Assembly (NCBI GenBank): GCA_022410635.1
Contig: JAJVDF010000780.1
Location: forward strand, 274,978 to 338,977
DNA: 64,000 bases
From: Tretioscincus oriximinensis
Taxonomy: Eukaryota > Chordata > Lepidosauria > Squamata > Gymnophthalmidae
Direction of reading: 5' to 3'
How positions within the stretch are numbered: position 1 is the stretch's first letter; each line of letters opens with the position of its first letter. Shown in pieces: positions 22,099-32,039 of this stretch. The notes under the pieces are model-generated. The model did no database searches, was not told the DNA's origin, and saw only the letters and a program-made list of their open reading frames with translations. A program made the position numbers and the translations under genes.

Positions 22099-22814
22099 TT
22101 CCAGAAGTATGTTACTCTGGAATATCATAAAATTGTTGACTGGAGGTGGCCTCGATTACTTTGAAGCCATTTCTACTTGTCCTTGTCCTTCTCTTTCTTC
22201 TCTTTCTCCAAGACCCTGTCCCCACTAANCCTTCTTCTTGGCTATATCTCAGAATAGAAATGTGCCATCTACATGTTAGTGTAGGCTATGACAGGCCCCG
22301 AATGGAGCCTGCCATAGCCTACACTGGCATGTGGATGACCAAGCTCTGTACCGAGATATAACCCAGAATAAGGCTCAGTGGGGACAGGGCCCAAGTGTCT
22401 CTTAACAGAACTGTTACATAAGAACATAAGAAGAGCCATACTGGATCAGGCCACANTTCCAGAAGTATGTTACTCTGGAATATCATAAAATTGTTGACTG
22501 GAGGTGGCCTCGATTACTTTGAAGCCATTTCTACTTGTCCTTGTCCTTCTCTTTCTTCTCTTTCTCCAAGACCCTGTCCCCACTAANCCTTCTTCTTGGC
22601 TATATCTCAGAATAGAAATGTGCCATCTACATGTTAGTGTAGGCTATGACAGGCCCCGAATGGAGCCTGCCATAGCCTACACTGGCATGTGGATGACCAA
22701 GCTCTGTACCGAGATATAACCCAGAATAAGGCTCAGTGGGGACAGGGCCCAAGTGTCTCTTAACAGAACTGTTACATAAGAACATAAGAAGAGCCATACT
22801 GGATCAGGCCACAN
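22099..22814. repeat. 358-bp tandem duplication, probable assembly artefact
   Basis: 22099-22456 is repeated at 22457-22814. Both units share an N at the same internal position (22229 and 22587) and end in an N (22456 and 22814). Because an uncalled base has been copied too, duplication during scaffolding or gap filling is far more likely than a genomic event. Annotated elements inside it (a MITE and a CR1-like end) are therefore counted twice. Confidence 0.85.
22209..22393. mobile_element. Harbinger-like foldback MITE
   Basis: Ends ACCCTGTCCCCACTAA and CTCAGTGGGGACAGGGC are inverted, and the similarity continues inward (GGCTATATCTCAGAATAGAA against CTGTACCGAGATATAACCCA; TGTAGGCTATGACAGGC against GCCATAGCCTACACTGGC), so the element is nearly all terminal inverted repeat. 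Fragments of the family lie at 26505, 27770, 29272, 34515 and 59665. A TTA duplication at the 26505-27855 copy suggests PIF/Harbinger. An artefactual second copy is at 22567-22751. Confidence 0.6.
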
Positions 22815-23020
22815 CCCATCGAGTCCAGCATTCTGTGTCACACAAAGGCCCACCAGATGCACCTGGGCAGTCCGAACAGAGGAAAGCAAAATATGCTGCT
22901 CCTGTTCGTGACTCCCTGCAAATGGTATTTCAAAAGTCCTGCCTGTTGCTCCATCCCGGAGGCTACATCCAGACAACTATCTTAGTATCCATTTATACCC
23001 TTAGTGTTGACAAACAGACA
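22777..23020 (-). mobile_element. CR1-like LINE 3' end
   Basis: ACATAAGAACATAAGAAGAG then CCATACTGGATCAGGCCACA, CAGCATTCTGTGTCACACAA and AGGCCCACCAGATGCACCTG, about 240 bp, near identical to the plus-strand copy at 62120-62403. The first 38 bp also appear at 22419-22455 because of the duplication artefact. Confidence 0.8.
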
Positions 23021-24245
23021 CAACAGATGCCATGCTTCGGCATATGCCATACAGCATGGTCTAGTGAATCCTTCCCCAAAAATGAAACACTATCCATGAT
23101 GTACAGATGCTTTGAATAAAAGCAATTTTTCACTCTAAACTCCAGCATGATAGCTATTTTTTTAATAGCCAACCAAAGGAAGGTGGTCAATTTGATATAG
23201 GCTTATGTCCTCAGGCAACAAGCTCCTGGCTGCCAATAAAAGACTCCCTGCCCTGATCTGACATACACTTCTGCATACTTTCTATCTCGAAAGCATGACT
23301 CAAATCTGTCAGGTATATGAACAAGGATTTTGAGGAAGGGGGAAAAATGACAAGCGGGATTAGCCCATGGAGAGAATGGATGAAAGTCAATATTTGCATC
23401 ATGAGACCAAAGTAATGAGTTTCCAAGACTTAAATCAGTGCACAACCCGNCAGAGAACTATTCAATCAAGCTATTCACTATGGCTTTCAACCTAAGGCAG
23501 GCATTTCAGAAACTTTTTCTCCACTGTATTCCTTTTTTGTTACATCACTGAATAGCACAGCCATATCCTTGTTTTCTGCAAACGGTTAACTTTGCGATGG
23601 AGGGAACGAAAGAGGACACCAATTAGGGTTCCAGGGGAAACCCACTGTCATCATTCTAGCAAACAATAAAATAGACTGAACTGGGATCCNTTCATAGCAT
23701 TGCTCTCTGTAGGAGACTGGGCTTTCTTGAAGTCTTTCCTGCCTTACGTTCATCAGCTTCAGCCCTCCTTGAATAAGTTTAACTTGGACGGAAAGACCTA
23801 TGCTCTGGTAACAGACTTTTGGAATGTTCCCTGCATGGACCTTTCACTGAAGACAGACTAGGAGCTGGGGTTATTAGAGGATTCAATACATGAGAGCTAA
23901 CCTAATGAGAGTTGCTAGTGAGAGTTTCCATTGTATTGATACACCAGAGATTTAAGCACATTCCCTTTGCCATAAATAGAATGGGCAATCAAGCACACAC
24001 TTGCTCTGCACTCACTCGCTCTCCCAGCCCCCCTCTACTCCCCCTCCAATCCCACAATCCCTTCCATTCACCATCCACACTCTGATGTGTGTGTTTCCTG
24101 TATAGCAGCCTCCCTGGTGTGTTTGTTCACCTGTATACCCCACTCCTCCTATCCACCCAACCCATTAGAACACTTCCCCATTGGTCCAATGTTGGACCTA
24201 TTGGTGGGCCAGGACTCAACATACCCAGTCAATCTTAGAGATATA
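23021..24245. other. No recognised feature
   Basis: No repeat family or exon recognised. Confidence 0.35.
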
Positions 24246-24248
24246 GAT

Positions 24249-24570
24249 AAGAACATAAGAGGAGCCAGCCCATCCAATTTGATTCACTCACTGCCCCACC
24301 ACATGCACGTGGACATTTTCAAGCAAGAGAAGGCAAACCTTCAGTCGTTCTTGACTCTGAAAAAAGGCATTTAGAGGAAACCTGTCTGTCACTCCACCCA
24401 GAGACAGTAGCAAGGCATCCATACTAGAAACCATTAACACACTTGACCTCCATGACCTCCTGACCAGTAACTATTATTACTTCATCTAGAAGTAAATTCC
24501 TTAGACCAATAGAACACTGGGTGAAAAAATACTTCCTCTTGTACATCCCACCTCTCCTTCCTAAATATAT
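24249..24570 (-). mobile_element. Diverged CR1-like LINE 3' region
   Basis: Starts AAGAACATAAGAGGAGCCAG and later has ACTGGGTGAAAAAATACTTC, colinear with the reverse complement of 28480-28810. Considerably more diverged than the copies at 17592 or 22777. Confidence 0.55.
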
Positions 24571-24774
24571 TTTGATATTGACATCTAGAGCCTTAAAAGG
24601 CTTAAGAGCGCTTTCTCCTATGCAGACCTGTCCACCAGGTGAGCTCCTACCCTCAGAGTAGGGTTACCAGATATAATCCAGAATAGAGGTTTACAGTGCA
24701 GAAGAGTGGTTTTCTCCCCAGGCGCTGCACCTGATGAATAGTCCTCTCTTCTGTAGACATTAAGAGGTCTTGAG

Positions 24775-25030
24775 ACATGATGGTACAGAGGTTAAAAGCT
24801 TCAGTGTTTCAATTGAGATATCAAAATTCAAGGCTCATGTGTCGGTCATGGGAGAGCACCCTCTATGAGCCTCAGCTTTAGCCAACCTAGCAAAGAAATT
24901 TATGAGTAGGTATCACTAGAACATGGTGGGGAACATAAAATAAATGTAAGCCTTTGGGTGAAAAATAAGCTTGTAAACTGCTCTGAGCCCTAGAATGGAG
25001 TATAAAAAACAGATTGTTATTCTTCTATTA
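24775..25030 (+). mobile_element. tRNA-headed SINE, type B
   Basis: Head GATGGTACAGAGGTTAAAAG, body with AGCCTCAGCTTTAGCCAACC, then GTAAGCCTTTGGGTGAAAAA, CTGCTCTGAGCCC and a GAGTATAAAAAACAG 3' end. The only plus-strand type B copy besides 54965. Confidence 0.65.
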
Positions 25031-25439
25031 AAGGTATAAACATTTATCCTGGATTTTATTAGATAATGTTACCTCAGAGGTACACAGGATTATGACACGT
25101 GATAGGGACAATTCGGTGGTGATCCCTTGGTTTTGGATTAAAATAGCTTTCCCTAAACCAAGCATCTGCTTCATATAGGTCTCAGAGCCTAGTTAAACAT
25201 ACCTTTTAATCCAGGCCTTTGATACAGTTTCTTCTGAATGTAATCCTGGCAGGATAGATGAATTATAATTTTCAGTATTTTTTAATGTTTAGCACCTTCA
25301 CTGTATGCTGTGACCTATGCCTGCCATAATTTAAATTGATATAATCTGTGCAAATAAATCTGTCTATGTATATAATGTCTCCATTTGTTTGCTTGCAAAG
25401 CTGGTTGTATTGTATAAGAAATACTTATTGAATTGTGTT

Positions 25440-25790
25440 ACATTAGATAAGATGCAGTAATGTTACGCTTCTCTTTAGGTGGGACCCCTGAACATTCTGA
25501 AATTAAAAGGTGGGAAGGCAGTTGACAGGACAAAANTAGCTTACAGTCATGGGGAAGGAAGGTCTACTGTCTACCAAGAAATCACATATGTGGCAGAAGT
25601 GGAAGGTGATTGGACCAATTTGACAGCAGGATAGTATATAAAAAGAATGCCTGTTCAGGAAATCTGTTCTGGGCAAGGATCTGATGTGCTATGTATAATT
25701 CCTCAATGATATAGTTTTTGTTTCAGTTCAGCTCTCAGTTGAGAGCTTCATTGCTGAACCAGCATATCACATCACAATAATAAATAAAAG
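25440..25790 (+). mobile_element. Possible LTR-like or other promoter-bearing repeat
   Basis: Contains GATTGGACCAAT (a CCAAT-type palindrome), a TATA box in AGTATATAAAAAGAATG near 25635, and AATAAATAAAAG polyadenylation-like signals near 25783, an order expected of an LTR. No second copy in the window supports it, so this rests on layout only. Confidence 0.25.
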
Positions 25791-26166
25791 ACAATTTATT
25801 GAGATTCCCAGTTTGTCAAACACATTTTCCATCACACACAGAATGACTCTAATTTACTAGTCATGACATTTTTCAAGAAACAAAAATGATGGTAGAGAGT
25901 TAGTTCCACAAACTTAAATTTGAAAGAATAAACCTGGCTATGGAGTAGCAGAGAGCAAGTGTATATTTGAAGGGTTTCTTGCGTTTGGAATTCTAGAGCC
26001 CCATGCTGTTTTCTTCCGATGGTAGCAGGAACAGGAAAGATAAGAGACTCCACTTTAAACCAAAGTGGAAAGCACTGCACAGGAGACATTTTGCCCGAAG
26101 AAAAGGCTGCATCTGGGAAAACATTCTATACACCTTTGCTGCTGCTAATGATATATATATATATAT

Positions 26167-26236
26167 ATACAAGGAGTAGGGGCACATACTGGGTTTCTCC
26201 AAAAATAACTCATTGTCTTATATTAGTTTTTGCTCC
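26167..26236. repeat. 70-bp inverted-repeat arm A
   Basis: Exact reverse complement of 27650-27719 across 70 bp (key words ACAAGGAGTAGGGGCACATA and CATTGTCTTATATTAG). It runs directly into the second inverted repeat at 26235-26374. Confidence 0.85.
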
Positions 26237-26276
26237 CTGATCAAAGTGTTGGTTAATTTGTTCTTCCTAAAGCAAC

Positions 26277-26332
<56 letters not shown>

Positions 26333-26374
26333 GTTGCTTTAGGAAGAACAAATTAACCAACACTTTGATCAGGG
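26235..26374. repeat. Perfect 45-bp inverted repeat around (TA)n
   Basis: CCCTGATCAAAGTGTTGGTT...AGCAACTTC at 26235-26280 is mirrored exactly by GAAGTTGCT...CACTTTGATCAGGG ending at 26374. The centre is the (TA)n run at 26281-26329. It can form a cruciform. Confidence 0.9.
26281..26329. repeat. (TA)n microsatellite
   Basis: About 24 uninterrupted TA units at the centre of a perfect palindrome. A shorter TA run lies at 26150-26168. Confidence 0.95.
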
Positions 26375-26627
26375 GAAAAAAAATCTTACCTTGTTCGAAC
26401 AGTGGTTTGGGAATTTTTCTTCTTCTTTCTATTACAATTCAAATGGATTCTTGCAAATAGCCGCAAATACGTAAAGGTGATCTGAAATGACATTTGGAGA
26501 CTTAGGCCCCGTCCCCACCGAGCCTTGTTGTGGGCTATATCTTGGTACAAAATTTGGCCATATACATTTACCTATTTATATATTAATTTAAATGATTTAT
26601 ATCACGCCATTCACCATTGGTCCAAGG

Positions 26628-27154
26628 TAGGCTGACCAGATGAACCCTTTAGGGGGAGTGGGCAGTTTTGGGGTGTGTACCCCGCCCTCTTGGGGGGGGG
26701 GTCGTCATTTCCCTGTTTTTTGCTGAGGAAACTTTTTTTAAAAGAAATAAATATTTTACATTCACTACACCACCAATAGGGGGCTCTGGTTACTGGGGCC
26801 AGTTCCTGAAGGCATCCTCCTCTCAGTAAAAATATAAAAATTTCTCACACACTTCAAAAATTTCTCACACACTTCAAAAAATGTGTTTGTTTTTTTAAAA
26901 TTCATTACACCACCGTTAGAGGGCTCCCGCTCCTGAAGGCACCCTCCCCTCAGTAAAAAATAAAAAATACAAATTTCTCACACACTTCAAAAAATTCTCA
27001 AACACTTAAAAAAATTCTCACATGATTCACAGATTTCTTGAGCTGGAATTTCAGAGGGGAATGCATGTTGGTGGGTGATTTGCATATCATGAATATGTAA
27101 ATTAGCATGAATATTAATTACCCTAGTTTGGGCCTCAGAAAATCTGATCAGTCT
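26628..27154. mobile_element. MITE with TAGGCTGACCAGA ends
   Basis: Left end TAGGCTGACCAGATGAACCC and right end ATCTGATCAGTCTA are imperfect inverted repeats. The L2 3' UTR on either side rejoins when this 527-bp block is removed. The same left end occurs at 55187 and twice in the palindrome at 55233-55518. Flanks GTCCAAGG and GCCCAGGA may be a decayed 8-bp target duplication, which would fit hAT. Confidence 0.55.
26838..26882. repeat. 22-bp tandem repeat
   Basis: AATTTCTCACACACTTCAAA occurs twice in tandem here and in degenerate form at 26970-27020, inside the MITE. Confidence 0.75.
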
Positions 27155-27420
27155 AGCCCAGGACAGGTAACAAAAGAAGAAAATTTTAAAAACAAATAAA
27201 CATACATTAATAAAATGATTTAAAAGGTCCATACCATTCCTCCCTACCTAGAAGGACAGAATGAAGAGGAAGCTACAATATTTAAGAGAAAAAAAAAACC
27301 TGAGTGAAGAGGTATGTTTTTACCAAGTGCCAAAAGTATAAAATGTAGGTGCCTGGTTAGCCTCTAGCGGAAGGCTGCTCCAGAGTGTGGGGGGCACCAC
27401 AGAGAAGGCCCTCCTACCCT

Positions 27421-27719
27421 GTTTTCCTGGAAGTATGACATCCCCTGAAAACAAGGCGTAGTAGAGGTTTTGTTGAATTGCTAAATATAAGGCATCCCTG
27501 AAAGTAGGATGCAGCAAAGTTTTTGTTTGTGATGAGCTGACCCTGGTGGCCGGAAACTGCAGTACCATTTTTTGTTCAACAATAAGTGTTAATTCTTCTT
27601 CATGGAAAAAATAAGATGTCCCCTAAAAATAAGACGTAGCACATCTTTGGGAGCAAAAACTAATATAAGACAATGAGTTATTTTTGGAGAAACCCAGTAT
27701 GTGCCCCTACTCCTTGTAT
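27421..27719 (+). mobile_element. ATAAGAC-type dispersed repeat
   Basis: Recurring TATGACATCCCCTGAAAAC, ATATAAGGCATCCCTGAAAG and ATAAGATGTCCCCTAAAAAT phrases, then AGCAAAAACTAATATAAGAC and TTATTTTTGGAGAAACCCAG. I recognise this wording as a common squamate repeat but cannot name its superfamily. Its last 70 bp are arm A' of the long inverted repeat. Confidence 0.45.
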
Positions 27720-28074
27720 CTCTGCAAGGGGAGGAACTACCAGAAGGTATTCCTTTGCAAAGCCATTTGGGGCTGCCATAGTCTTCACCAGCATGTAGAT
27801 GGCAGGCTNCTATTCCAAGATATAACTTAAAAAGCAGTTCAGTAGGGACAGGGCCTTAGGAATTTCTTCCTTTGAGCATTTGTATGTAGGAATTATGGAG
27901 AATGTGGGGGCTAAGGAAAATGAACACTAGAAGCTGTCATAGTTTGCTGTTTTTTAAAGATAAATTTGGCTTCAGGATCGATAAAGGAGATCGGGTTTAC
28001 TTTAACTGGGATCCTCCATGCCAGAAGGGCAGCTTATATCATTCTTAGGCAGTCTCAGCCAGTTTAATATGGAA

Positions 28075-28200
28075 TTATGGTTGTGGTTGTACCTCAGTGG
28101 TAGAGCAAACTGTCTGGAAAGCAAAAAGTTGCTCTTCCAATCTGCAGTGTCTCCCCAAACATAAGCAGTGGCAAACCACTTCTTTATCAAGCCAGCAAGT
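28075..28200 (+). mobile_element. Possible tRNA-like SINE head
   Basis: GTACCTCAGTGGTAGAGC resembles an A box and GCTCTTCCAATCTGC a weak B box 40 bp further on, followed by GTGGCAAACCACTTCTTTAT. Not related to the type A and B SINEs. Confidence 0.35.
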
Positions 28201-28812
28201 GTTGTTTTGCCTCTTTATAAATCTCTGGTGAGGTCACATTTGGAATACTGTGCTCAGTTCTGGTCACCACATCTCATATTGTGGAACTAGGGAAGGTGCG
28301 GAAAAGGNCAACAAGTATGATCAAGGGTCTGGGCCTCTTCAGCCTCAAAAGATGACATCTGAGAAGTGATCTGATTGAAGTATACAAAATCATGCATAGG
28401 ATGGACAGGGTGAATAGAGAAAAATGTTTTCTCTATCACATAACACTAGGACCAGAGGGCACTCCTTGAAACTAATGGGCAGAAAAGTGAGAACAGACGA
28501 AAATATTTTTTCACNCAGAGAGGGCCATTGGCCTGTGNAATTTACTTCCTGAAGAGGTGGTGGTAGCTAACAGCTTAGATAGCTTCAAGACAGGACTAGA
28601 CAAGTTTATGGACACCAAGGGNTTAAATGGGTACTAGGATGGATGTCTGGATGNTGTCTCCATACCAATTGCAGGGAGTCACGAACAGGTGTATATTTTG
28701 CTTTCTTCTGTTCAGACTTCCCAGGTACATCTGATGGGCCTCTGGATGGGATGGAATGGTGGACTAGATGGGCTCTGGCCCGATTCAGCAAGGTTCTACT
28801 TATGTTCTTATC
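28201..28812 (+). mobile_element. Longest CR1-like LINE copy, octamer-tailed family
   Basis: Starts with the RT-end segment CTGGTGAGGTCACATTTGGA ([16 protein letters not shown] on translation, matching LVRPHLESCVQFWGPQ of the CR1 at 57434-57706), runs through the AGAAAAATGTTTTCTC and GGTGGTAGCTAACAG 3' UTR blocks, and ends in GATTCAGCAAGG...TTATGTTCTTAT. It ties the octamer-tailed fragments in this window to the CR1 group. Coding sequence is broken by stops. Confidence 0.75.
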
Positions 28813-28834
28813 TTTATCAAGAAAACTGTATCGA

Positions 28835-29065
28835 GGAAGAGTCAGGCTTTACACCCCACTTTTCTCANACCAAAGGGAATCAATTCCTTACATAAACTCC
28901 TGCTCTTCTTTTCACAACAGACACCTTGTGAAGAAGATGGGGCTGAAAGAGCTCTGAAGAACTGTGACTATCCCAAGGTCACCATCTGGCTTTAGTGGAG
29001 TACAGAAACGAACCAGGAGACTTCCAGATAAGAGTCTGACATTCTAACCACTACACCAGTCTGTC
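28835..29065 (-). mobile_element. CORE-SINE (MIR-like)
   Basis: Minus strand: GTGTAGTGGTTAGAATGTC head, GGTTCGTTTCTG B-box region, the core AGATGGTGACCTTGGGATAG and TCACAGTTCTTCAGAGC, then CCCCATCTTCTTCACAAGGT. The GTGACCTTGGG(x)AGTCAC core is the MIR/CORE-SINE signature. A cleaner copy is at 56640. Confidence 0.7.
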
Positions 29066-29203
29066 TTTCGCGGTGGAGATGGTCATGCTGTCAACCAGAC
29101 AAAGTCAATAATCCACTTGAAACTCAAATTTCTGTTGCATTTGCGTCACCAGGTTGTTTTATAAAGTGGCAAAACCGCATACATATTGCAGTGAGGATTC
29201 TGA

Positions 29204-29693
29204 TACAGATGAAACCTCATTATAATGAACTCCAAGGGACCAGAAAATGTGTATAATATAATGAAACTTTAGAGCTTGGCCATCCACATGCCAATGTAGA
29301 CTATGGCAGGCCTCACATTAGCATGTGAATATCAGACTTCCATTCTGAGATACACCCTATGACTTTTTGTCTTTTCTTGCAAATGGTTTTCCCTTGCTTC
29401 CTTTCCATTGGATTCTGAGGATTTAATTCTGCCATTCATTGGCGGTTTGAAAATCTTTGCTGTCACTTTAAAAATCTTACTCTTTACTAAACGTCCCATC
29501 CTTATAACAAGGTCTTGCAGAATAGGCAGGGGCACAGAAATCAGTATGTTATACTGAAACTTTTGTTATAACAAGGTTCATTACAGTGTGCACATTTTTA
29601 CATTGTTCTCCATGGTGTTCTGCTGGGATTTTTAAATTCGTTCATTACACTGAGAATTTTGTTATAATAGTGTTCTTTACAGTGTTTGACCTA
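29204..29693. mobile_element. pogo/Tigger-like DNA transposon relic
   Basis: Left end TACAGATGAAACCTCATTAT then AATGAACTCCAAGGGACC; right half TTGTTATAACAAGGTTCATT, GAATTTTGTTATAATAGTG and an end of GTGTTTGACCTATA. Inverted ends rich in TTATAAC/GTTATAA with TA flanks suggest a Tc1/mariner-pogo member. A Harbinger-family fragment (29272-29357) sits inside. Confidence 0.5.
29272..29357. mobile_element. Harbinger-like MITE internal fragment
   Basis: TTGGCCATCCACATGCCAAT, TGTAGACTATGGCAGGCC and TTCTGAGATACACCCTA match the stem of the foldback MITE at 22209-22393. Its GGCCCTGTCCCC ends are missing. Confidence 0.5.
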
Positions 29694-29699
29694 TATTGA

Positions 29700-30670
29700 C
29701 AACAAATTATCCATTTGGGAGGAGAAGCTACTGAACTTCCCCTTGACAAACAGCAAGGAAAATGGCTGACAGGAGAGTGTCACATGCATGTAAAATCTCA
29801 CATGTCACGAGGTGGCAGAATGACAAAACTCGGAATATATTGTAAAGGAATGAACAATGCGCATTAAAATTGGAAAACTGATTAANTGGATATTAAAGGA
29901 AAACTCAAAAGAAATTACAAGTATCCAAAGAAGTAGACATGTCTATCAAAACTCATGTGGCCTATCCAGTTTCTTGTAAATTTCTAGTCCTTGCTAGACC
30001 AATAAGGGCATCTTTCTTTCTTCTGGGGATGATTGTAGGCCCTGTGGGATTGGTGATATGTAGCCATTAACCATCTGGTTGCAGCCCAACTCTCATTTCC
30101 TGGAACAACAAATTCTTAGCAGTCTCATCTGAAGTGATGGGAATTATAATGATGCTTCAAGAACTATTATATTATCCAGAAGAATCGGTGAGAAAACTTA
30201 TATTTTTCTGTCAGTAGTAATTCATGGCTTTGACTCCTTCTGAATGACAGGGCAAAGCTACAGAATGTTTGCACCTCCAGGCACTGAAGTGAGATCCTTA
30301 AAAATAGACAATTTTTGACCACAAAAGAGACTCTTTTCCAGTATTGCCCTAGGGCAAATGTCGGACTCGGAAGTACAACTTCTCTTGGCTCTTAATCATT
30401 TAAAGACTAGTGGATTAAGACACACCATTAACACTTCCCTGGTGCATAAAGTCTTGTAACAGAGACCAAGGTCAAATGTTTTAGTTTCTGGGAGATAATC
30501 CTATTAGCACTCTTGTGGCTCATCTAAGCTGTATGAAAACTAGTGAGTCCCTCTTTGCCTGTGGCTAAGCATTTTACCCCAAGAGGAGCTCTCTAGTATC
30601 TGCAAGCATGTGTTGCTGTAAACAAAGGAAGAACAGATAACTATGCTGTGTCTCTTTGCAAACTCAAGCT
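29700..30670. other. Mostly unannotated; palindromic-element arm remnant at 29928-30005
   Basis: 29928-30005 (AAGAAGTAGACATGTCTATC to TCCTTGCTAGACC) is a right arm of the palindromic family. 29745-29825 shares words in inverse orientation with 30780-30900. Nothing else recognised. Confidence 0.4.
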
Positions 30671-30985
30671 GTATCCACACAGCACTTGTTATTTTCCAAT
30701 TTTAATGTGCCTCATATATATACCTTTGCACTATATTCTGAATTTTATCTTTCTGTCACCTCTTGACATGTGATAGTTCACATCATGTTACACAATCTTC
30801 TGTCAGCCATTTTGTTTACCGTTTCCCAAGAGGAAAGGTCCAGTAGTTTCTCCTCCTAAATTGGCTAGTTTGCTGTCAATATCACATTCCTCCTCCTGTA
30901 TATATTATCCTTTTAACTATGTTTTGTATGATATTTTTATACACTGATATTTAATTAAAAATAAAAATAAAAGATTTGCACTGCA
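30670..30985. repeat. Dispersed repeat of unknown class
   Basis: CTGTATCCACACAGCACTTG, CAGCCATTTTGTTTACC and GCTGTCAATATCACATTCCT are shared in order with 46950-47160 and partly with 34790-34835. Probably an old MITE family; boundaries unresolved. Confidence 0.4.
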
Positions 30986-31083
30986 CTGGGTGGAGGTGTC
31001 ATGTAGACGTGTGCAAAGTTGAATTTTCAGTCAAAAATTCATTCAGACAGCTGTGTATGTTCTTATGAAACCAAATGTATGGT

Positions 31084-31422
31084 GGTCAATTTCAGAGAAA
31101 TAGCCAAGTCAGGTAGAAAGTCCAGCAAAGGGGCTAGCAGCACTTAGAGACTAACAGGAGAAAAGTGGGTGGCATAANCTTTTGCAGACACGTCTACTTC
31201 TTCAGATTCTGAGGGACTAATGTCCCTGTTTTACTTGCTTTTCTAACCTGGAGTTCATACCCCATCACACTTGCATATGCTTTGTCATCTCCCATACACA
31301 GTTTTCTATAAAAACCCTGACATTAGTCCCTCAGCATCTGAAGAAGTAGACTTGTCTACGAAAGCTTATGCCACCCACTTTTCTCCTATTAGTCTCTAAG
31401 TGCTACTAGTTCCTTTGCTGGA
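31084..31422. mobile_element. Palindromic (Penelope-like?) element with 12-bp TSD
   Basis: Two inverted arms (31084-31214 and about 31328-31422) around roughly 110 bp of central sequence. CAAATGTATGGT at 31072-31083 and 31423-31434 is a perfect 12-bp duplication. The right arm has the best hammerhead-like core: CTGAAGA at 31336, stem GTAGAC/GTCTAC, then GAAAGC-TTAT-GCC. No open reading frame is present. Confidence 0.8.
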
Positions 31423-31734
31423 CAAATGTATGGTTGTTTGTTTGTGCAGATTTTGGTTAAACAAAACCAGTCCCCTGCTCATAAACACAAACCATTTGCA
31501 GGTCATGGGATCATGTCCACAGTGGTTTTGCCCTTGAAAAGGTATATTTTTTTCATTGTGAATACATTCAAATACCCAATCATTTGCCTAAACAGCTCTT
31601 ATCGAACCGAACAAATGATTGTTCTNTTTGATGTTGCATTGAATATCCAAATTTATGCACATTTCTAGTATTGTGAGAAAGGCTATCCAATCATAGAAAT
31701 AGTTTCAAAATAGTTTCAAAAAATAGGCTGATCA

Positions 31735-31862
31735 GAATACCCTTTTTGTGGGGGAAGGGGTTGAAAACCTGGTTTTGGAGTATGGAATTGAACTGGGAGA
31801 TTACCAGCAACAGTCTAATCATTACACTAGCCCAGAATAAGACTCAGTGATGACAGGACCTA
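31735..31862 (-). mobile_element. CORE-SINE head fragment plus Harbinger MITE end
   Basis: 31770-31832 (GAATTGAACTGGGAGATTAC, CAGTCTAATCATTACACTAG) is the head of a minus-strand CORE-SINE; 31833-31862 (CAGAATAAGACTCAGTGATG, ACAGGACCT) is the end of the foldback MITE family. Confidence 0.45.
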
Positions 31863-32039
31863 AATGTTTACAGAATGATCAAAGAAATGGTTAAATATTA
31901 AATATTAAATATACAACCAGCTCAACTGCTACAAAATCATTGGTATAGGTTTTTCCATTTGATTATCAGTTGCCTTCAATCAGATGCCTGCATTACATAA
32001 AAGATACCCTCAGTAAAGTTTAAAACCAAGTACTTGGCT

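Larger units (their letters stand above)
26583..27420 (-). pseudogene. L2 LINE C-terminal relic split by a MITE
   Basis: On the minus strand near 27410-27340 the translation includes RRAFSVVPPTLWSSLPLEA, the L2 C-terminal segment that reads FSVITPCLWNSLPLEV in the young copy. 27160-27300 is the 3' UTR of the second L2 subfamily (GGTAACAAAAGAAG, ACATTAATAAAATG, AAAGGTCCATAC), continued at 26583-26627 (TTCACCATTGGTCC) after removal of the MITE at 26628-27154. Confidence 0.7.
26505..27855. mobile_element. Composite Harbinger-like element, TTA duplication
   Basis: Left end GGCCCCGTCCCCACCGAGCC, with GGGCTATATCTTGGTACAAA inside; right end AAGATATAACTTAAAAAGC...AGTAGGGACAGGGCC. Both ends belong to the foldback MITE family best seen at 22209-22393, in opposite orientation. 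TTA flanks both sides (26502-26504 and 27856-27858), the target size of PIF/Harbinger. The 1.2 kb between the terminal repeats is foreign: an L2 relic, another MITE and the ATAAG repeat. Confidence 0.5.

Noticed and set aside
22209..22751. Two independent MITE insertions in tandem
   Set aside because: The second copy shares uncalled bases with the first; it is an assembly duplicate.
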